The notes beneath the pieces are model-generated. The model saw nothing but the letters and a program-made list of their open reading frames with translations. It made no database searches and was not told the DNA's origin. Below, one piece after another: positions 35,381-44,625 of a stretch of DNA of 64,000 nt. Source of the stretch: Bacterioplanoides sp965200585 (GTDB lineage: Bacteria > Pseudomonadota > Gammaproteobacteria > Pseudomonadales > Oceanobacteraceae); NCBI RefSeq assembly GCF_965200585.1, contig NZ_OZ241361.1; one strand, given 5' to 3'. The position numbers were made by a program, and so were the translations under genes. Numbering within the stretch: position 1 is the first letter of the stretch; each line of letters starts with the position of its first letter.

Positions 35381-36499
35381 CTAGTCGCGTGCATTAATAT
35401 AGGCTTGTTCACTGACAGCATGATACGCCTTAACCTGATCCCGATAGTTTTTAAACGACTGATACACTTTATTACTTAGTTCATCACCGCTGGCTACTTC
35501 GGCTACTACCTCGTCCGACAGGGTTTTCAGTGTATCCAGCACATCAGCTGGGAATGGTCGAATATCAACACCGTGTTTTTCTTTTAATTCAATCAGCGCT
35601 GTCTGGTTACGCGTCGTATATTCATTCAGCATATCCTGATTAATGGCTTGTGCTGCAACCCGCACAATCGCTTGCAGGTCTTTTGGCAGTTTTGCAAAAG
35701 CGGGTTTATTAATGGTGAATTCCATCATGGAGCCCGGCTCATGCCAGCCCGGATAATAGTAATGTTTAGCCACTTTATATAAACCAAACGCTAAGTCGTT
35801 ATACGGGCCAACCCACTCGGTTGCATCGATGGCACCGGTTTGTAATGAGGTGAAAATTTCACCACCCGGCAGTGTCACCGGAGTACCACCGGCACGCTTT
35901 AATACTTCACCACCAATGCCCGGGATACGCATTTTCAGACCTTGCAGGTCGGCCACGCTGTTAATTTCTTTATTAAACCAGCCACCCATTTGCACGCCGG
36001 TATTACCACCCGCTAACGGCAGAATATTAAACGGGGCGTACACTTCTTCCCATAACTGCTGACCACCACCATACTGAATCCAACCGTGCATTTCCTGAGC
36101 AGTTAAACCAAAAGGAACTGAGGTAAAAAACTGCGAGGCTGGTGCTTTTCCTTTCCAGTAATAAGCCCCGCTATGGCCCATTTCCACGGTACCTTGTGAT
36201 ACCGCATCAAACACTTGCAGGGCCGGAACCAGTTCACCAGCGCCGTAAACTTTAATGGTTAAACGCCCGGCCGACATTTCATTCACCATATCGGCAAAGC
36301 GCTCTGGTGCGGTACCCAGCCCCGGAAAGTTTTTTGGCCAGGAAGTGACTAATTTCCATTTAAAGGTTTGTTGCTGCTGGGCAGCTGCTGATGATTGCGC
36401 ACTTTCGGTTTGAGCTTCTTTATTACAACCGGCGGTTAATAATGCTGCCGCTGCAATTGCCCCAAGGCCAAGTGATTTAACAAGGGTTTTAATTTTCAC
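35381..36499 (-). CDS. TRAP transporter solute-binding lipoprotein (DctP/TakP type)
   Basis: 372 residues. Lipobox LLTAGC (cysteine at residue 25) followed by a Gln/Ser linker, then a DctP-family ligand-binding core: KWKLVTSWPKNFPGLGTAPERFADMV, ATEWVGPYNDLAFGLY and the conserved arginine region GLKMRIPGIGGEVLKRAGGTPV. The sequence resembles the TakP subgroup that binds 2-oxoacids or similar carboxylates; the ligand is inference. No DctQ or DctM membrane gene is adjacent, so it is an orphan receptor here. Confidence 0.88.
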   Translation of the reverse strand: MKIKTLVKSLGLGAIAAAALLTAGCNKEAQTESAQSSAAAQQQQTFKWKLVTSWPKNFPGLGTAPERFADMVNEMSAGRLTIKVYGAGELVPALQVFDAVSQGTVEMGHSGAYYWKGKAPASQFFTSVPFGLTAQEMHGWIQYGGGQQLWEEVYAPFNILPLAGGNTGVQMGGWFNKEINSVADLQGLKMRIPGIGGEVLKRAGGTPVTLPGGEIFTSLQTGAIDATEWVGPYNDLAFGLYKVAKHYYYPGWHEPGSMMEFTINKPAFAKLPKDLQAIVRVAAQAINQDMLNEYTTRNQTALIELKEKHGVDIRPFPADVLDTLKTLSDEVVAEVASGDELSNKVYQSFKNYRDQVKAYHAVSEQAYINARD

Positions 36500-36539
36500 A
36501 CTTAATTCCTCTGTGTTGTTTTTATAAATATTTTCACAT

Positions 36540-36649
36540 AAATCAGGAGCGGACTACTTTTCAAAGCAGCAACAGGATGTTGCGGTAGCTCGGTAGGGCC
36601 AGGGATGGCCCTTCGGAGCTGCGGCTGAAAAGTAATCCGCTCCTGATTT
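36540..36649 (+). repeat. Twin-hairpin element 6 (GGA strand: plus)
   Basis: 24-base arms 36540-36563 and 36626-36649 match at 23 positions; the one mismatch is C-A on the plus strand, against the usual bias. Inside are GCAACAGGATGTTGC and an AGCTC/GAGCT stem (with a G-U neighbour) enclosing GGGCCAGGGATGGCCC. The right arm is followed by a T run, so it could also act as a terminator on the plus strand. Element 7 follows after 19 bases in opposite orientation. Confidence 0.85.
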
Positions 36650-36668
36650 TTTTAACTGAAATAATGAC

Positions 36669-36780
36669 AGAAGAGAGCCAGTATATTTTTCTGTCGCCAC
36701 CCAAAAGGCACATCCATGTGCTGGTTGGGTGGTTGCAACATCCATGTTGCTGCTTTCGAAAAACATACTGGCTCCCTTCT
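36669..36780 (-). repeat. Twin-hairpin element 7 (GGA strand: minus)
   Basis: 23-base arms 36669-36691 and 36758-36780 match at 21 positions, both differences G-U on the minus strand. Inside are a CCACCCAA/TTGGGTGG stem enclosing GCACATCCATGTGC, and GCAACATCCATGTTGC. It lies 18 bases past the uvrD stop, sense to uvrD. Confidence 0.85.
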
Positions 36781-36798
36781 TATTTAAACTTCTCTAAC

Positions 36799-39033
36799 CT
36801 AGACTTTTTCAAGCTTGGCAAAATTAGCCACCAGCCACTTCTGCCCGGCGTCATCAAAAAACACCTGTACCCGCAATCCCGGGCCCTGACCTTCAAACTG
36901 CAGTACTGTGCCTTCACCAAACATCTCATGGTAAACACGGCTACCCAGATCGTAAGGTACCGACGCACTCTGTTCTTGTTTAATAAAGTCAGGCTGAGCT
37001 GAAGAGTGAATGCCACCCGCATGGCGCTTAGCCGTTAATGGCCGACTAATGCTGTTTTTCAGGCGCACTTCCTGAATCAGGTGATCAGGGATTTCACGAA
37101 TAAAGCGCGACGGTGTACTGAAGTTTTCCTGACCGTGTAAACGACGGCTTTCCGCATGCGTTAATACCAGCTTCTCCATCGCCCGGGTGATGCCAACGTA
37201 AGCCAGACGGCGCTCTTCTTCCAGCCCTTCAGCTTCGTCCATCGACATTTTATGCGGGAATAATCCTTCTTCCATGCCCGCCAAAACAACTTGCGGAAAT
37301 TCCAGACCCTTCGCCGAGTGCAGCGTCATTAACTGCACTGCATCTTCGTATTCATCGGCCTGGCCTTCACCGGCATCGAGCGCGGCGTTATCAAGGAACA
37401 CCGCCAGATCTAACTGACTGGTGGGTTCTTCACCTTCGCTGTCCATTTCATCCGATGGTAAGTAATCACCGGTTTCAAACTGACGGGCAGCGTTAATTAA
37501 CTCTTCCAGGTTATCGAGACGTGCCTGTCCTTTTTCGCCTTTTTCTTTTTTATGGTGCTCAATTAAACCGCTTTGAGTAATCACCTGATCAACAATTTCA
37601 TGCAGTTTTAATTCTTCGATGCCCACACTCATTTCATCAATCAGGGTGACAAAGTTCTGCACCGCAGTACCGGCACGTTTGGGTAATAATCCCAGCGATA
37701 CCGCTTCATTGGCTGACTGCCATAACGAACAACCCTGATCACGGGCATGGCTACGCAGAATTTCCACGGTTTTTTCGCCAATCGCCCGCGCCGGAACATT
37801 AATCACCCGCTCCATCGCCGCATCATCCTGGCGATTTAATAACAGGCGCAAATACGACAACGCATTTTTAATTTCCAGACGCTCATAGAAACGCTGGCCA
37901 CCGTAAATACGATACGGAATACCCGAGCGTAAAAACGCTTCTTCCAGCGTACGCGACTGAGCATTGGAACGGTATAACACCGCCATCTCAGTACGCTGAC
38001 GGCCATCACGTGACCATTCATCCACTAAGTCGGCGATATAACGCGCTTCATCCTGCTCGTTAAAGGCACTGTATAAACGAATTGGCTCACCTTCCGCCCC
38101 TTCGGTCATCAGGTTTTTGCCTAAACGCCCCTGGTTATTGGTAATTACCGCATTGGCAGCTTCAAGAATATTGGCGGTGGAGCGGTAGTTCTGCTCCAGC
38201 TTAATCAGCTCAGCACCGGGGAAGTCGTGCTGGAAATTGCGGATATTATCAATGTTGGCACCACGCCAGCCGTAAATCGACTGATCGTCATCACCCACCG
38301 CCATCACCGAAATGCTTTGCCCGGCCAACAAGCGAATCCAGGCGTACTGGATATTGTTGGTGTCCTGGAATTCGTCGACCAGAATGTTGCGGAAGCGCTG
38401 CTGATAATGTTGCAACAGTTCCGGATTCTCCAACCAGAGTTCATGTGAACGCAACAGGATTTCACCGAAATCGACCAGACCGTTTTGTTGGCAGTTCTCT
38501 TCATAAATGGCGTACACCGTGCGCAGAGTTTCCTGAAACGGGTCCGCCGACGGAATCACATGTGCGGCACGACGGCCTTCGTCTTTCTGGCCGTTAATAA
38601 ACCACTGGATCTGTTTGGGCGGATAACGGCTATCGTCGATATTGTGCGCCTTCATCAGGCGTTTAATCAGACGCAGCTGGTCATCACTGTCGAGAATCTG
38701 AAAATGCTGCGGCAATCTGGCTTCACGCCAGTGTTGCTTTAACAGGCGATGCGCCAGACCGTGAAAGGTACCCACCCACAAGCCGTTAGCAGGTACATTT
38801 AACACCTCTTCCAGACGACCACGCATTTCTTTGGCCGCTTTATTGGTGAAGGTCACCGCCATCACTGCAAACGGCGATACGTTTTCAACATTCAGCAACC
38901 AGGCGATGCGTTGCACTAACACCCGGGTTTTACCCGAGCCAGCACCCGCCAGTACCAGCTGGTGTTTGGAAGAAGCCGCCACCGCATTGCGCTGACCATC
39001 GTTTAAATTATCGAGCAATAATGAAATATCCAT
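36799..39033 (-). CDS. uvrD: DNA helicase II UvrD
   Basis: Superfamily 1A 3'-5' helicase for nucleotide-excision and mismatch repair. 744 residues: Q motif LNDGQRNAV, Walker A LAGAGSGKTRVLVQRI, DEFQDTNNIQYAWI, GDDDQSIYGWRGA, QNYRS, TLHSAKGLEFPQVVLAG and VGITRAMEKLVLTHA. The C-terminal Tudor-like domain VYHEMFGEGTVLQFEGQGPG points to UvrD rather than Rep. Start at ATG 39033 gives the UvrD N-terminus MDISLLLDNLNDGQ; an ORF start at 39078 adds 15 atypical residues. Confidence 0.95.
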   Translation of the reverse strand: MDISLLLDNLNDGQRNAVAASSKHQLVLAGAGSGKTRVLVQRIAWLLNVENVSPFAVMAVTFTNKAAKEMRGRLEEVLNVPANGLWVGTFHGLAHRLLKQHWREARLPQHFQILDSDDQLRLIKRLMKAHNIDDSRYPPKQIQWFINGQKDEGRRAAHVIPSADPFQETLRTVYAIYEENCQQNGLVDFGEILLRSHELWLENPELLQHYQQRFRNILVDEFQDTNNIQYAWIRLLAGQSISVMAVGDDDQSIYGWRGANIDNIRNFQHDFPGAELIKLEQNYRSTANILEAANAVITNNQGRLGKNLMTEGAEGEPIRLYSAFNEQDEARYIADLVDEWSRDGRQRTEMAVLYRSNAQSRTLEEAFLRSGIPYRIYGGQRFYERLEIKNALSYLRLLLNRQDDAAMERVINVPARAIGEKTVEILRSHARDQGCSLWQSANEAVSLGLLPKRAGTAVQNFVTLIDEMSVGIEELKLHEIVDQVITQSGLIEHHKKEKGEKGQARLDNLEELINAARQFETGDYLPSDEMDSEGEEPTSQLDLAVFLDNAALDAGEGQADEYEDAVQLMTLHSAKGLEFPQVVLAGMEEGLFPHKMSMDEAEGLEEERRLAYVGITRAMEKLVLTHAESRRLHGQENFSTPSRFIREIPDHLIQEVRLKNSISRPLTAKRHAGGIHSSAQPDFIKQEQSASVPYDLGSRVYHEMFGEGTVLQFEGQGPGLRVQVFFDDAGQKWLVANFAKLEKV

Positions 39034-39224
39034 GGCCGCGAGTTTATCAGATTCATGCCACAGATTTGATAGCTTCACTGTATATATTTACACCCATTCG
39101 GGCGGATCATCGACTCAATCCGTTGATCTGCATGACTGGTACTCACGTCAGATTTACTTATAATCCGCGCAGTTCATAATGGTTAATCCATACACCATTT
39201 ATTTTCTGGCTGTGCGAGGCTGAT

Positions 39225-40076
39225 TTGAGACAGAGTCCGGTTCTGACAGAAATTGCTGCGGCAATCCCCAACCTGCGTAAGTCAGAAGTAAAAGTCGCTG
39301 AATACGTACTGAAATCACCCGAGCAGGTGATGCATATGCGGATTGTTGATCTGGCTCAGGAAGCCCAGGTCAGTGAGCCAACCATCGTGCGTTTCTGCCG
39401 CGGCATTGGCTGTAATGGTTTTCAGGAGTTTAAAGTCCGCATCGCTCAGGAAATGGCCGTTGCTAACAACATTGGCCAGTTCGCGATTGCCGAAGACGAC
39501 AGCATTGAAAACATCTGCAATAAAATCGCCGACACTACCATTCAACGCCTACATCAGGTGAAGTCTCAACTCCGGAGCCAACAGGTTGCCGCAGCAGCTA
39601 ACGCCATTAGCAGCGCACAACGGGTAGAGTTTTATGGCTTTGGCGCTTCAGGAGCAGTAGCCACCGATGCTCAACATAAATTCTTCCGTTTGCAGGTCGC
39701 AACCGCGGCCTACAGCGACCCACATATGCAGTCGATGTCGGCTGTCACGCTGGGCGAAGACGATGTGGTGGTGGCGATTTCACAAAGTGGTCGCACCAAA
39801 GATTTATTACACACGGTACAGCTGGCACAACAGCACGGCGCTCAGGTTGTCAGCCTGGCACCGGCGAACACCCCGCTGAGTCTGGCAGCTGACTTGCCGA
39901 TTCATATTAATATCGAAGAAGATACCGAACAGTTTACGCCGATGACGTCGCGCATCGCTCACCTGATGATTATTGATATGCTGGCGGTTGCAGTGACCCA
40001 ACGCCGTGGCCCCGAGTTTTCAGAACACCTGAACGCGATCAAACGCAGCATCAAGTCGCTGCGGCTGGAAAACTAG
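39225..40076 (+). CDS. MurR/RpiR-family transcription regulator (HexR-like)
   Basis: 283 residues with an N-terminal RpiR helix-turn-helix (LRKSEVKVAEYVLKSPEQVM, VSEPTIVRFCRGIGCNGFQEFKVRIAQ, residues about 15-75) and a C-terminal SIS sugar-phosphate binding domain (VEFYGFGASGAVATDAQHKFFRL, VVVAISQSGRTKDLLHTVQLAQ). HexR proteins of this type control glucose catabolism in pseudomonads, but no edd/zwf genes lie near, so the target set is unknown. The start is a TTG at 39225 with GAGG 5 bases before it; no closer ATG fits the family N-terminus. Confidence 0.85.
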   Translation: MRQSPVLTEIAAAIPNLRKSEVKVAEYVLKSPEQVMHMRIVDLAQEAQVSEPTIVRFCRGIGCNGFQEFKVRIAQEMAVANNIGQFAIAEDDSIENICNKIADTTIQRLHQVKSQLRSQQVAAAANAISSAQRVEFYGFGASGAVATDAQHKFFRLQVATAAYSDPHMQSMSAVTLGEDDVVVAISQSGRTKDLLHTVQLAQQHGAQVVSLAPANTPLSLAADLPIHINIEEDTEQFTPMTSRIAHLMIIDMLAVAVTQRRGPEFSEHLNAIKRSIKSLRLEN

Positions 40077-40367
40077 AGCTCCCTCACTTCCTTTCTCTCC
40101 CTCTAAACTAGACCTATTGCGACAAAATTATTTTTTGCCGAATAATTTTTCCTCTGTTTTCTGTCATAAAAACCACGTCAATTTTGCCGTTCTGATATAA
40201 CCCCAGATACCATAAGGGCTGGAAGCATTTACTGATCGTTCATTCAAGATAAATGGAATTTGGTCACCTTCGGCTTTGCTGTCATGCTACTGCAACCAAT
40301 AACAAGAAAAATCATGGCTCCGGGTTAGCAAACCTCACTGACTGTGATCTACCAAAGGAACAGAACA

Positions 40368-40553
40368 ATGGAAGCAGCTATTAAGTTCGAAGGCCACGAG
40401 GAAGTAGTATCGTTTGATCAGAACGGTAATGTGGTCGTTAATAAAGAATCGCAAATGTCTAAAAAGCTGATGGCACGTCGTGCAATCGAAGCGCATCGGG
40501 AACGGAAAAGCCTGGAATCAGAATTAGAGGATTATTATTTCGAAGAGATGTAA
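40368..40553 (+). CDS. Small PA3496-family-like protein
   Basis: 61 residues, highly charged: MEAAIKFEGHEEVVSFDQNG, then SKKLMARRAIEAHRERKSLESELEDYYFEEM. The pattern of an Arg/Lys-rich helix, RRAIE, and an acidic aromatic C-terminus recalls the PA3496 family of putative envelope-integrity proteins. An AAAGGAA site precedes ATG 40368; a GTG at 40344 is less likely. A strong terminator follows. Function not shown by sequence. Confidence 0.7.
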   Translation: MEAAIKFEGHEEVVSFDQNGNVVVNKESQMSKKLMARRAIEAHRERKSLESELEDYYFEEM

Positions 40554-40615
40554 CCGCGTCACCCTGATCTTTTCAAACACCTTTAATTAATCCCAACAAT
40601 CATTTACGGATTAAC

Positions 40616-40668
40616 AAAAAACCTCCTGCTGAAGCGAATTAATATTTGTTTCAGCAGGAGGTTTTTTT
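40616..40668 (+). terminator. Strong intrinsic terminator of the PA3496-like gene
   Basis: 18-bp stem 40616-40633 / 40650-40667 with a 16-base loop and T tract, about 60 bases past the stop. Confidence 0.92.
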
Positions 40669-40737
40669 ATATCTGAGTGTTAGCCGTTTGTGATAGCGAC
40701 TAGAGTAGCGGGAAAGAGGCAGCTCCATCAAAACGGC

Positions 40738-40769
40738 AAAAACCGCCCTGATAAATCAGGGCGGTTTTT
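40738..40769. terminator. Bidirectional terminator after amtB
   Basis: 15-bp perfect stem 40738-40752 / 40755-40769 with only 2 loop bases. It lies 38 bases past the amtB stop on the minus strand. Confidence 0.9.
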
Positions 40770-40807
40770 AATCAGCTAAGATGCTGTTGAGTTGAGGCTA
40801 CTTCAGA

Positions 40808-42088
40808 TTACTTAGAAGCAGTGAACTCTGGGTATGCTTCCATACCACACTCAGACAGATCCACACCTTCGTACTCTTCTTCTTCAGTAACACGCAGACC
40901 CATCACAACTTTGATGATGCTCCATACGATCAGAGAAGTTACGAATACCCAGACGAAGATGGTTAACATACCAACCAGCTGACCCATGAAGGTTGCATCA
41001 GCGTCAGACAGCAGTACCGCGAAGATACCCCAGATACCAACAACACCGTGTACAGAGATAGCACCTACCGGATCATCAATTTTCAGCTTGTCCAGAGTCA
41101 GGATAGAGAACACAACCAGAACGCCACCCAGAGCACCAATGATGGTTGCCAGGAATGGGCTTGGATCTGCAGGCTCAGCTGTGATTGCAACCAGACCAGC
41201 CAGAGCACCGTTCAGAGCCATAGTCAGATCCGCCTTACGGAACAGAACGTAAGCAGTAATCAGAGCGGCAATCAGACCACCCGCTGCTGCTGCGTTGGTG
41301 TTCAGGAATACGCTGGCCACTTCGTTAGCTACCGCGATGCCGCCCAGCTTCAGAGTAGAACCACCGTTGAAACCGAACCAACCCATCCACAGGATGAACA
41401 TACCCAGAGTTGCCAGAGGCAGGTTTGCACCCGGGATTGCACGTGCTTCGCCGTTCGGGCCGTATTTACCTTTACGTGGACCTAACAGTAATACACCCGC
41501 CAGAGCTGCTGCTGCACCTGCCATGTGAACAATACCGGAACCCGCGTAGTCAGAGTAGCTCAGCTCATACAGACCAAATACCGCATCGCCATTCCAGGTC
41601 CAGCTACCTTCCATTGGGTAGATAACACCGGTCATTACCACTGCGAATGCCAGGAAAGCCCACAGCTTCATACGCTCAGCAACCGCACCAGAAACAATCG
41701 ACATAGCCGTTGCTACGAATACAACCTGGAAGAAGAAGTCGGAAGCACCAGAGTAAACAGAATCGCCACCGAAGCCAGCTTCATGAGAAGCGGCCAGTAC
41801 GCCTGCTACAGCTTCGTCAGTCATGCTTGCAACACTGTCAGTGTCGCTTAAGAAGAAACCGCCGCCGTACATAAACTCATAACCACATACCAGATACATG
41901 GTGCACGAAATGGCAAACAGGGCGACGTTTTTAGTCAGAATTTCTGTGGTGTTTTTAGAGCGAACCAGGCCCGCTTCCAACATGGCGAAACCGGCCGCCA
42001 TCCACATTACTAATGCGCCACACACCAGAAAATAAAAGGTGTCCATGGCGTATTGAAGTTCATAAATATGATTCAGATTTTGTTCCAT
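40808..42088 (-). CDS. amtB: Ammonium transporter AmtB
   Basis: 426-residue Amt/Rh channel, 11 expected membrane helices. It starts MEQNLNHIYELQYAMDTFYFLVCGALVMWMAAGFAMLEAGLVRSKNT, has AFLAFAVVMTGVIYPMEGSWTWNGDAVFG with the first membrane histidine region, GSGIVHMAGAAAALAG (first pore histidine) and VHGVVGIWGIFAVL (second pore histidine). Trimer imports ammonium and is gated by GlnK, whose gene lies 67 bases upstream. Part of the porin-glnK-amtB unit. Confidence 0.96.
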   Translation of the reverse strand: MEQNLNHIYELQYAMDTFYFLVCGALVMWMAAGFAMLEAGLVRSKNTTEILTKNVALFAISCTMYLVCGYEFMYGGGFFLSDTDSVASMTDEAVAGVLAASHEAGFGGDSVYSGASDFFFQVVFVATAMSIVSGAVAERMKLWAFLAFAVVMTGVIYPMEGSWTWNGDAVFGLYELSYSDYAGSGIVHMAGAAAALAGVLLLGPRKGKYGPNGEARAIPGANLPLATLGMFILWMGWFGFNGGSTLKLGGIAVANEVASVFLNTNAAAAGGLIAALITAYVLFRKADLTMALNGALAGLVAITAEPADPSPFLATIIGALGGVLVVFSILTLDKLKIDDPVGAISVHGVVGIWGIFAVLLSDADATFMGQLVGMLTIFVWVFVTSLIVWSIIKVVMGLRVTEEEEYEGVDLSECGMEAYPEFTASK

Positions 42089-42155
42089 GCTAAGCCCCCC
42101 GCATTAGGCTTTAGATGTTATTCGATGTTCTTAAAACAGTGCTCTTAATTGAGCA

Positions 42156-42494
42156 TCAAACTGCGTCTGCGCCGGTTTCACCGGTACGGATACGAATGAT
42201 TTGTTCCAGAGCAGTTACAAAAATTTTGCCGTCACCGATTTTGCCGGTGTTCGCTGCTTTCGTGATGGCTTCGATCACTTTGTCAGCCAGGTCATCAGAG
42301 ATAGCGACCTCAATTTTTACTTTAGGCAGGAAATCCACCACGTATTCAGCACCACGATACAGTTCAGTGTGGCCCTTCTGACGACCAAAACCTTTTACTT
42401 CGGTCACTGTGATGCCCTGAACGCCGATCTCAGACAGTGCTTCACGCACATCGTCCAGCTTGAACGGCTTTACAACAGCAGTTATGAGTTTCAT
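42156..42494 (-). CDS. glnK: Nitrogen regulatory P-II protein GlnK
   Basis: 112-residue PII signal protein. MKLITAVVKPFKLDDVREALSE starts as in the family, the T-loop is KGFGRQKGHTELYRGAEYVVDFLP with Tyr51 as the uridylylation site, and GKIGDGKIFVTALEQIIRIRTGETGADAV closes the nucleotide-binding B and C loops. It senses 2-oxoglutarate and ATP/ADP, plugs AmtB and controls NtrB/GlnE. Immediately upstream of amtB, so it is GlnK rather than GlnB. Confidence 0.95.
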   Translation of the reverse strand: MKLITAVVKPFKLDDVREALSEIGVQGITVTEVKGFGRQKGHTELYRGAEYVVDFLPKVKIEVAISDDLADKVIEAITKAANTGKIGDGKIFVTALEQIIRIRTGETGADAV

Positions 42495-42538
42495 AGAAAA
42501 CCCCTTAAGTTGAATGTTCGAAAAAATTCAGTGTGATC

Positions 42539-42566
42539 AATGGCCCATGCGGGGGCACGGGCCATT
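42539..42566 (-). terminator. Hairpin between the porin and glnK genes
   Basis: 12-bp stem with one G-U pair on the minus strand (42539-42550 / 42555-42566), 10 bases past the porin stop. No strong T run follows, so it may be an mRNA stabiliser or leaky terminator that lowers glnK-amtB relative to the porin. Confidence 0.45.
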
Positions 42567-42575
42567 GTATGCTTT

Positions 42576-43274
42576 TTACAGCTCGATAGGCAGGCTATAA
42601 GACACAACAACTTTTACGTCTTCATCAAAACCTTCTTCGCCATCATCCAGATCAGCATCCTGATCGATAATTTTGCTCAGAGTGAAAGAGATGTTGTCGT
42701 TATAGGCATAGCTCAGATCTAAGTGAGTGTATTCAGCAGAATCATCTTCGCTGTGCATAGCTACACCAAGAGTTGCTGAGAATTGCTCGTATTCGCCACC
42801 CAGAGTTGCATAGCTGTAGTCTTCGTCACCAGCCAGTACATAATAGTAAGAAGCTGATACTGGGCCATAAGCACCAGAAATAATCAGATCAGTTGCATCA
42901 AAGGTGTTACCACGAGAATCAGTACGAGCGATATTGCCACCATCGATTTCTTCAGATGCGCCAGAGTAAACATAAGACCAAACGCTTACGTCATAGCTAA
43001 AGTCACCCGCTTCACCACCGAAGCCAGCAAACAAATCGTATTCCTGACCTAAAGCAGAGTCACCTGATGAAGTCCAAACACCTGCATAAGCACCACCAGT
43101 GCTAACCGTCAGGTCACCAGAAACGGCTGGAACACCTTGACCCAGATCCTGACCACGCCACAGGTACATGTTAGATACCGCAGCAGATGCTGATACTTCA
43201 ACTTCTGCCTGTACCGCTGGTACCGCTGCTGCCATTACACCAGCCAGAGCAATTGCTTGAGTTAATTTTTTCAT
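42576..43274 (-). CDS. TorF-family putative porin (TIGR02001)
   Basis: 232 residues, signal peptide MKKLTQAIALAGVMAAAVPAVQA cut before EVEVSASAAVSNMYLWRGQDLG, the characteristic TIGR02001/TorF start, followed by alternating beta-strands ending in VVVSYSLPIEL, a typical outer-membrane C-terminus. Members often lie beside glnK-amtB, as here. Likely an outer-membrane channel induced by nitrogen limitation; substrate unproven. A sigma-54 promoter match lies 78 bases upstream. Confidence 0.88.
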   Translation of the reverse strand: MKKLTQAIALAGVMAAAVPAVQAEVEVSASAAVSNMYLWRGQDLGQGVPAVSGDLTVSTGGAYAGVWTSSGDSALGQEYDLFAGFGGEAGDFSYDVSVWSYVYSGASEEIDGGNIARTDSRGNTFDATDLIISGAYGPVSASYYYVLAGDEDYSYATLGGEYEQFSATLGVAMHSEDDSAEYTHLDLSYAYNDNISFTLSKIIDQDADLDDGEEGFDEDVKVVVSYSLPIEL

Positions 43275-43351
43275 CGTTCTTTTCCTTCGCAGTTATTTTC
43301 AAACTTTATTAGTGGTGCTGATGCACCGTTTTAATTCTGTCGTTAGCTATT

Positions 43352-43367
43352 AGCAGCGGTTGTGCCA
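43352..43367 (-). promoter_or_regulatory. Sigma-54 -24/-12 promoter for porin-glnK-amtB
   Basis: On the minus strand TGGCAC, five bases, CTGCT: matches TGGCAC-N5-TTGCW at all but one position, with the invariant GG and GC correctly spaced. It is 78 bases upstream of the porin ATG in a 345-bp gene-free region (43275-43619) shared with ubiK. GGTGC/GCACC half sites at 43313-43327 and 43444-43472 could be NtrC contacts. Confidence 0.75.
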
Positions 43368-43619
43368 ACTTTTAAAAACCGCAGAAAAACAGACTCTTAC
43401 GATCAGGTTTCCTGAATTTGCAAAGAAAAGTGATTTCATTGTGGTGCATCGAATAGCGGGCAGCACCAGTTTAGAGCACACTTAAGTCACATCCAGCACC
43501 AAAAGCGAACGCCAAACCCAGAGTAGCGTTAAAATGGCGCGCCTGACCAGCTTTGTGCGGACAAATACCATTCACTGGTACAATATGGGTCAATATCGAC
43601 AACTGGCTGAGAGCTGCAC

Positions 43620-43859
43620 ATGATCAACCCTACTCAAATCAAACAAATGGCCGATGAGTTTCTGGAGAAGTTACCAACACCAGGGATTCCGGAAGATATA
43701 AAGCTGTTGATTCATGGCCAGTTACAGTCATTGTTAACCAATGCCAATCTGGTGACCCGGGAAGAATTTGAAATACAGCTGGAGGTACTGCGCCGCACCC
43801 AGGCTCAATTAGTTGAGCTGGAGCAGCGCTTAGCCGAATTAGAGAAGAAAGCCGATTAA
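43620..43859 (+). CDS. ubiK: Ubiquinone biosynthesis accessory factor UbiK
   Basis: 79-residue BMFP/YqiC family protein: MINPTQIKQMADEFLEKLPTPGI, then VTREEFEIQLEVLRRTQAQLVELEQRLAELE, a C-terminal coiled coil that trimerises. UbiK assists the UbiJ-centred complex in aerobic ubiquinone synthesis. Divergent from the porin-glnK-amtB unit, a neighbourhood seen in pseudomonads. A perfect 28-bp palindromic terminator follows. Confidence 0.88.
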   Translation: MINPTQIKQMADEFLEKLPTPGIPEDIKLLIHGQLQSLLTNANLVTREEFEIQLEVLRRTQAQLVELEQRLAELEKKAD

Positions 43860-43880
43860 AGCCTGGTTGCTGGCGATCTT

Positions 43881-43908
43881 TATCATGGCCTGTTAACAGG
43901 CCATGATA
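43881..43908. terminator. Perfect 28-bp palindrome, bidirectional terminator
   Basis: TATCATGGCCTGTT / AACAGGCCATGATA, no unpaired loop base in DNA. It lies 22 bases after the ubiK stop and 8 bases after the urtE stop, between converging genes. Confidence 0.85.
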
Positions 43909-43915
43909 ATTTGTA

Positions 43916-44614
43916 TTAAATCGCCAGCAGTTCACGGGCCTGTTCAGACGTTTTTAATTCATGACCTGCACCTGAAGCAACAACACGACCACGCTCCAGA
44001 ATAATAAACTCATCCGCCAGCTCTGCAGCAAAATCGAGATACTGCTCAACCAGCACAATGGCCATTTCACCGCGATCGCGCAGCAGCTCAATCACCCGCT
44101 GGATATCTTTAATGATCGACGGCTGAATGCCTTCGGTTGGTTCATCCAGAATCAGTAATTTAGGGCGCAGTAATAACGCCCGGGCAATGGCCAGCTGCTG
44201 TTGCTGACCACCGGATAAATCACCACCGCGACGCTTCAGCATTTGTTGTAACACCGGAAATAACGAAAACACTTCCGGATCGATATAACGCTGATTGCGT
44301 GGCAAGGCTGAAAATGCGGTTTGCAGATTTTCTTCCACCGTCAGCTGAGCAAAGATATCGCGCCCCTGAGGCACATAAGCAACACCCTGACGCGCCCGAT
44401 CCGCCGGGGACAACCCATCCAGCTGGCCATCAAGCCAGCGAATCTGACCGTTCATGGTATCCAGTTGCCCGGATAAGGCTTTCATTAAGGTGGTTTTACC
44501 CACCCCATTACGCCCTAACACACAGGTGACCTTGCCAATTTCAGCTTGCAGACTGACATCGTATAACGCCTGGCTAGCTCCGTAGGCGACGTTTAATTGG
44601 TTGACTCGTAACAT
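43916..44614 (-). CDS. urtE: Urea ABC transporter ATP-binding protein UrtE
   Basis: 232-residue ATPase of the LivF class: LNVAYGASQALYDVSLQAEIGKVTCVLGRNGVGKTTLMKAL (Walker A), LSGGQQQQLAIARALL (signature), LLILDEPTEGIQPSI (Walker B), then a switch histidine replaced region VLVEQYLDFAAELADEFIILERGRV. Last gene of urtABCDE, separated from urtD by 11 bases. Energises import of urea. Confidence 0.94.
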   Translation of the reverse strand: MLRVNQLNVAYGASQALYDVSLQAEIGKVTCVLGRNGVGKTTLMKALSGQLDTMNGQIRWLDGQLDGLSPADRARQGVAYVPQGRDIFAQLTVEENLQTAFSALPRNQRYIDPEVFSLFPVLQQMLKRRGGDLSGGQQQQLAIARALLLRPKLLILDEPTEGIQPSIIKDIQRVIELLRDRGEMAIVLVEQYLDFAAELADEFIILERGRVVASGAGHELKTSEQARELLAI

Positions 44615-44625
44615 AATCGTCGCTC

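Noticed and set aside
36554..37002. Frames at 36554-36766 (-) and 36664-37002 (+)
   Set aside because: They span elements 6 and 7 and run antisense into uvrD.
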